Under the pieces are notes generated by a model. That model was not told the origin of the DNA. It did not search any database and worked only from the letters and a program-made list of their open reading frames with translations. Shown here one piece after another: positions 5,715 through 6,114 of a DNA stretch of 6,114 bases (within the stretch, counting starts at the first letter, position 1; every line of letters starts with the position of its first letter). Position numbers and translations under genes: made by a program. The DNA comes from JBIQLO01 sp044464175 (GTDB lineage Bacteria > Planctomycetota > Phycisphaerae > Tepidisphaerales > Tepidisphaeraceae): assembly GCA_044464175.1 (NCBI GenBank), contig JBIQLO010000226.1:1-6114 (forward strand). The letters run 5' to 3'.

Positions 5715-6114
5715 ATGAAAGGATCGAAAATCAAAGAACGTCTGCACGATGGGCTCTGCGTCTTCGGCACGCACATCTGCAGCCTGATGAACCCCGTGGC
5801 CGCCGCGATGGCCGCGGAGATGGACCTGGACTTCGCCTTCTTCTGCACGGAGCACATGCCGCTGGACCGGACGGAAGTGGCGTGGATGTGCCAGTTCTAC
5901 GCCGCCAAGGGAATTTCGCCGATCGTGCGCATCCCCGCCCCCGATCCCATCGCCGCCAGCATGGCGATCGATGGAGGCGCTGAAGGAATCGTCGTGCCGT
6001 ATGTGGAGACGGTGGAACAGGCGCGGCAGATGGTCGGGGCCGTCAAATACCGCCCTCTCAAGGGGAAACTGCTGGCCGACGCGGTGAGCGGGCGCAATGA
6101 GCTGCCGGGCAAGA
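5715..6114 (+). CDS. HpcH/HpaI-family class II aldolase (C-terminus cut by window edge)
   Basis: The first 133 residues are visible. They align by eye with the HpaI/GarL/RhmA aldolases, which use a divalent metal to cleave 2-keto-3-deoxy (or 4-hydroxy-2-keto) acids to pyruvate and an aldehyde. Family landmarks are Glu46-His47 (the catalytic His of the TIM barrel) in CTEHMPLD, Arg72 (carboxylate-binding) in VRIP, and GAEGIVVPYVETVEQAR at 88-104. The metal-binding Glu and Asp lie beyond the edge. The residue three before the His is Cys44, where HpaI-type members usually have Asp (D-x-E-H). Start at 5715: AAGGA (5705-5709) lies 5 bp upstream, and the ATG at 5710 stops after two codons. The gene lies 42 bp after the regulator, so the two are probably co-transcribed. 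A cytosolic sugar-acid breakdown step is the natural inference; the substrate is unknown. Confidence 0.9.
   Translation, partial: MKGSKIKERLHDGLCVFGTHICSLMNPVAAAMAAEMDLDFAFFCTEHMPLDRTEVAWMCQFYAAKGISPIVRIPAPDPIAASMAIDGGAEGIVVPYVETVEQARQMVGAVKYRPLKGKLLADAVSGRNELPGK

Noticed and set aside
5046..5855. A 269-codon minus-strand open frame opposite the regulator and aldolase
   Set aside because: It crosses two well-supported genes, is rich in His/Arg and shows no family motif; a shadow frame.

Overview
The window (GC roughly 60% by eye) looks like a chromosomal piece from the Planctomycetota-Verrucomicrobiota-Lentisphaerota group, most likely a planctomycete or lentisphaerote. The basis is the mix of gene families, not a marker gene. 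It holds a pseudopilin-like protein with the H-X9-DG motif, a PEP-CTERM sorted surface protein, a LamG domain joined to a DUF6067/GH123-like glycosidase-type protein, and a GntR-headed regulator with a LacI-type sensor domain. These families occur together repeatedly in that group.

Layout: six protein genes form two divergent units around a 271-bp AT-rich intergenic region (4298-4568). The left unit reads on the minus strand. In transcription order it holds a PEP-CTERM protein (4297-3509), a small cupin (3507-3097), an H-X9-DG pseudopilin-like protein (3128-2385), and a large exported LamG + glycosidase-like protein (2338 to beyond the left edge). Spacings are 1 bp, a 32-bp overlap, and 46 bp, so this is very probably one operon. 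The right unit reads on the plus strand: a transcriptional regulator (4569-5672), then after 42 bp an HpcH/HpaI-family aldolase that runs off the right edge (5715 onward).

The intergenic region carries a good plus-strand promoter whose -10 hexamer ends only 6 bp before the regulator ATG, so the regulator mRNA may be leaderless. It also carries a minus-strand promoter with a consensus -35. A 20-bp near-repeat (15/20 identical) covers both -35 hexamers at the same offset and is a candidate shared operator.

Working interpretation (inference): this is a carbohydrate-responsive locus. The regulator senses a small sugar-like ligand and controls itself, a cytosolic aldolase for 2-keto(-3-deoxy) acids, and a divergent operon of exported or surface proteins including a polysaccharide-directed enzyme. 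The substrate cannot be read from the sequence. I see no RNA genes, insertion sequences, CRISPR arrays or convincing intrinsic terminators.
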